Positions 61,924 to 64,000 of a DNA stretch of 64,000 bases are shown here, in pieces. The position numbers were made by a program, and so were the translations under genes. The notes under the pieces were generated by a model. That model searched no databases. It was not told the DNA's origin and saw only the letters and a program-made list of their open reading frames with translations. The stretch covers positions 124,001-188,000 of the forward strand of contig LNEC01000019.1 of the NCBI GenBank assembly GCA_001464035.1. Reading direction: 5' to 3'. Position 1 is the stretch's first letter. The number at the start of each line of letters is the position of its first letter. Origin of the DNA: Bradyrhizobiaceae bacterium Ga0074131 (GTDB lineage: Bacteria; Pseudomonadota; Alphaproteobacteria; Rhizobiales; Xanthobacteraceae).

Positions 61924-63189
61924 ATGCGGGAAATGAAACTTCAAGACCTCAAGGCCCAGACGCCGGCCGAGCTCGTCTCGTTCGCTGAAGAAAAGGGGGT
62001 CGAAAACGCCAGCACCATGCGCAAGCAGGAGCTGATGTTCGCCATTCTCAAGCAGCTTGCGATCCAGGAAACCGATATCATCGGCGAAGGCGTCGTCGAG
62101 GTTCTCTCCGACGGCTTCGGATTCTTGCGCTCGCCGGATGCTAATTATCTGCCGGGACCGGACGATATCTACGTTTCGCCCTCGCAGATCCGCCGCTTTG
62201 GACTTCGCACCGGCGACACCATCGAAGGCCATATTCGAAGCCCGAAGGAGGGCGAACGCTATTTCGCGCTGCTCAAGGTCAACACGCTGAATTTCGAGGA
62301 TCCGGAGAAGTCCAAGCACAAGGTCAATTTCGACAATCTGACGCCGCTGTTTCCCGATCAGCGCTTCCGGCTCGAGCTCGAAGACCCCACCAGAAAGGAC
62401 CTTTCCGCGCGGGTTATCGACATCGTGGCGCCGATCGGCAAGGGCCAGCGCGCCCTGATCGTGGCGCCGCCGCGGACCGGCAAGACCGTGCTGATGCAGA
62501 ATATCGCGCACTCGATCACCGCCAATCATCCCGAGTGCTATCTGATCGTGCTGCTGATCGATGAGCGTCCCGAGGAAGTCACGGACATGCAGCGCTCGGT
62601 GAAGGGCGAAGTGGTTTCCTCGACCTTCGACGAGCCGGCGGTGCGCCACGTCCAGGTCGCCGAAATGGTTATCGAGAAGGCCAAGCGGCTGGTCGAACAC
62701 GGCCGCGACGTCGTGATCCTGCTGGACTCGATTACGCGCCTGGGGCGGGCCTACAACACCGTGGTGCCCTCATCCGGCAAGGTGCTCACCGGCGGCGTCG
62801 ACGCCAACGCGCTGCAGCGGCCCAAACGCTTCTTCGGCGCCGCGCGCAACATCGAGGAGGGCGGTTCGCTCACCATCATCGCGACCGCGCTGGTCGATAC
62901 CGGCAGCCGCATGGACGAGGTGATTTTCGAAGAGTTCAAGGGTACCGGCAATTCCGAGCTGATTCTCGATCGCAAGGTCTCGGACAAGCGGACCTTCCCG
63001 GCGATCGATATCTCGCGCTCCGGTACCCGCAAGGAAGAGCTGATCACCGATCCGCAGCTCCTGAAGAAAATGTACGTGCTGCGCCGGATCCTCAATCCGA
63101 TGGGCACCATGGATGCGATCGACTTCCTGCTCGACAAGCTGCGCAACACCAAGAACAACGCGGAATTCTTCGAGTCGATGAATACCTGA
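61924..63189 (+). CDS. rho: Transcription termination factor Rho
   Basis: This 421-residue RNA-dependent ATPase has an N-terminal KLQDLKAQTPAELVSFAEE domain, an RNA-binding OB fold with GFGFLRSPDANYLPGPDDIYVSPSQIRRF, Walker A GQRALIVAPPRTGKTVLMQ, Walker B VVILLDSITRLGRAYN, and the Q/R loops. It terminates transcription. ATG 61924 is the conserved start; the open frame before it is leader. Confidence 0.97.
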   Translation: MREMKLQDLKAQTPAELVSFAEEKGVENASTMRKQELMFAILKQLAIQETDIIGEGVVEVLSDGFGFLRSPDANYLPGPDDIYVSPSQIRRFGLRTGDTIEGHIRSPKEGERYFALLKVNTLNFEDPEKSKHKVNFDNLTPLFPDQRFRLELEDPTRKDLSARVIDIVAPIGKGQRALIVAPPRTGKTVLMQNIAHSITANHPECYLIVLLIDERPEEVTDMQRSVKGEVVSSTFDEPAVRHVQVAEMVIEKAKRLVEHGRDVVILLDSITRLGRAYNTVVPSSGKVLTGGVDANALQRPKRFFGAARNIEEGGSLTIIATALVDTGSRMDEVIFEEFKGTGNSELILDRKVSDKRTFPAIDISRSGTRKEELITDPQLLKKMYVLRRILNPMGTMDAIDFLLDKLRNTKNNAEFFESMNT

Positions 63190-63210
63190 TCGATCCGGCT
63201 GGTCTTGAAG

Positions 63211-63243
63211 AGGCGTCCTTGCGGAAAGCGAGGGCGCCTTTTT
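63211..63243 (+). terminator. Rho-independent terminator after rho
   Basis: AGGCGTCC pairs with GGGCGCCT (one G-T pair), followed by a TTTT run. It begins 22 bp after the rho stop and should end its transcript before mnmE. Confidence 0.75.
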
Positions 63244-63385
63244 CGTATTGGACTCGACCCCTCATGCTGGCAGCAAGGTATTGAGTACCGCCAAGCCGCC
63301 CCGGAACTCATGCGTCGGCCCGTCTACCTTTCCTTGGCGGTCGGCAATTGCGTTGCCTTTTCAAAGGCTGAGGCACAAATAGGCG

Positions 63386-64000
63386 ATGCATCCGCGGGAA
63401 CAGACCATCTTTGCGCTTTCATCGGGCCGGCCGCCGAGCGCGATTGCCATGGTGCGGGTTTCCGGGCCGCAGGCCCTGGCGGCCCTGGCTTCGCTTGCGG
63501 GCAAGGTTCCGCCGCCGCGGATGGCGACGCGGGCATTGTTGCGGGACGGCGCGCGGCAGCCGATCGACGATTCGGTGGTGCTGTGGTTTCCGGGCCCGGC
63601 CAGCGCGACCGGCGAGGATGTCGCGGAATTTCACGTCCATGGCGGCCGCGCGGTGTTGGCGGCGCTGTTCGCAGCGCTGGCAGCTTTTGACGATGTCCGT
63701 GCCGCCGAGCCCGGTGAATTCACCCGTCGCGCGTTCGAGAACGGCAAACTCGATCTCACCGAGGCCGAAGGCCTCGACGATCTGATTCATGCCGACACCG
63801 ACCGGCAACGGCGCCAAGCGTTGCGCCAGTTGAAGGGCTTGCTCGGCGACAAAGTACGCGACTGGCGCGCCGAGATCATCGATGCCTCGGCGCTGATCGA
63901 GGCCGGAATCGATTTCGCCGACGAAGGCGACGTGCCGGCCGAACTGACCGCGCCGGCGCTTCTGAAAATCAAGGACCTGCTCGCGGAAATCAAGGAAGTC
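63386..64000 (+). CDS. mnmE: tRNA modification GTPase MnmE, 5' part (runs off window)
   Basis: The first 205 codons are present. HPREQTIFALSSGRPPSAIAMVRVSGP is the conserved N-terminal tetrahydrofolate-binding start, followed by DVAEFHVHGGRAVLAALFAAL and EPGEFTRRAFENGKLDLTEAEGLDDLIHADT. The G domain lies beyond the window. With MnmG it makes the cmnm5 modification at U34 of tRNAs. It follows rho, as is usual near alphaproteobacterial origins (mnmG, rsmG and parAB typically follow). Confidence 0.93.
   Translation, partial: MHPREQTIFALSSGRPPSAIAMVRVSGPQALAALASLAGKVPPPRMATRALLRDGARQPIDDSVVLWFPGPASATGEDVAEFHVHGGRAVLAALFAALAAFDDVRAAEPGEFTRRAFENGKLDLTEAEGLDDLIHADTDRQRRQALRQLKGLLGDKVRDWRAEIIDASALIEAGIDFADEGDVPAELTAPALLKIKDLLAEIKEV

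Overview
The window is GC-rich chromosomal DNA from an alphaproteobacterium of the Bradyrhizobium / Rhodopseudomonas / Nitrobacter group. The evidence is gene content and order: dnaK-dnaJ-pmtA, hisB-DUF2628-hisHAFE-coaA, hslV-GNAT-hslU, and ppsR-maf-coaE-dnaQ-secB beside hemJ-rho-mnmE. The palindromic intergenic repeats also look like those I associate with Bradyrhizobiaceae. I see no rRNA or tRNA genes, no CRISPR array, no insertion sequence and no prophage. Most of the window is conserved core genome. The species assignment is an inference from layout.

Region 1 (1-10617) is an accessory stress island. A CsoR-type copper repressor faces a CopA-like P1B ATPase across a GC-centred operator. 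Two half-size YeeE/YedE sulfur transporters follow. An RND pump with its adaptor sits behind an ArsR-family repressor whose two cysteines are spaced as in the persulfide sensor SqrR. Divergent from that repressor is a sulfide:quinone-reductase-like flavoprotein, thioredoxin TrxC and a DUF2892 membrane protein. Together these suggest linked handling of copper and reactive sulfur.

Region 2 (10648-24364) is metabolic and housekeeping: HMG-CoA lyase with a CoA-transferase, an EI24-type membrane protein, nth, DUF2244, an Ada/Ogt-like protein, gpmI, dapB, pyrF, an FMN reductase, pmtA, dnaJ and dnaK. dnaK has a clear heat-shock (RpoH) promoter, and a terminator lies between dnaK and dnaJ.

Region 3 (24779-45684) holds an exported protein, a polytopic membrane protein, a Tat-like nicotinamidase, an AraC regulator and a VOC protein. 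Then come grpE, hrcA, rph, rdgB, hemW, an LpoA-like lipoprotein divergent from rsmI-yraN, gshB, an MBL-fold hydrolase, a KTSC protein, a frameshifted comM preceded by a LexA box, a hybrid histidine kinase that lacks its phospho-acceptor histidine segment, and olsB.

Region 4 (45742-54030) contains coaA, the his cluster, the HslVU protease and a decayed membrane-protein gene. Region 5 (54036-64000) contains Smr, mltA, Tim44-like, secB, dnaQ, coaE, maf and ppsR. A 478-bp gap follows, then hemJ, rho and the start of mnmE. That gap sits where Caulobacter-type chromosomal origins lie (between the CC0001-like ppsR gene and the haem/rho genes), and it is my best candidate for oriC. hemE and aroE, which I expect in this cluster, are absent here.
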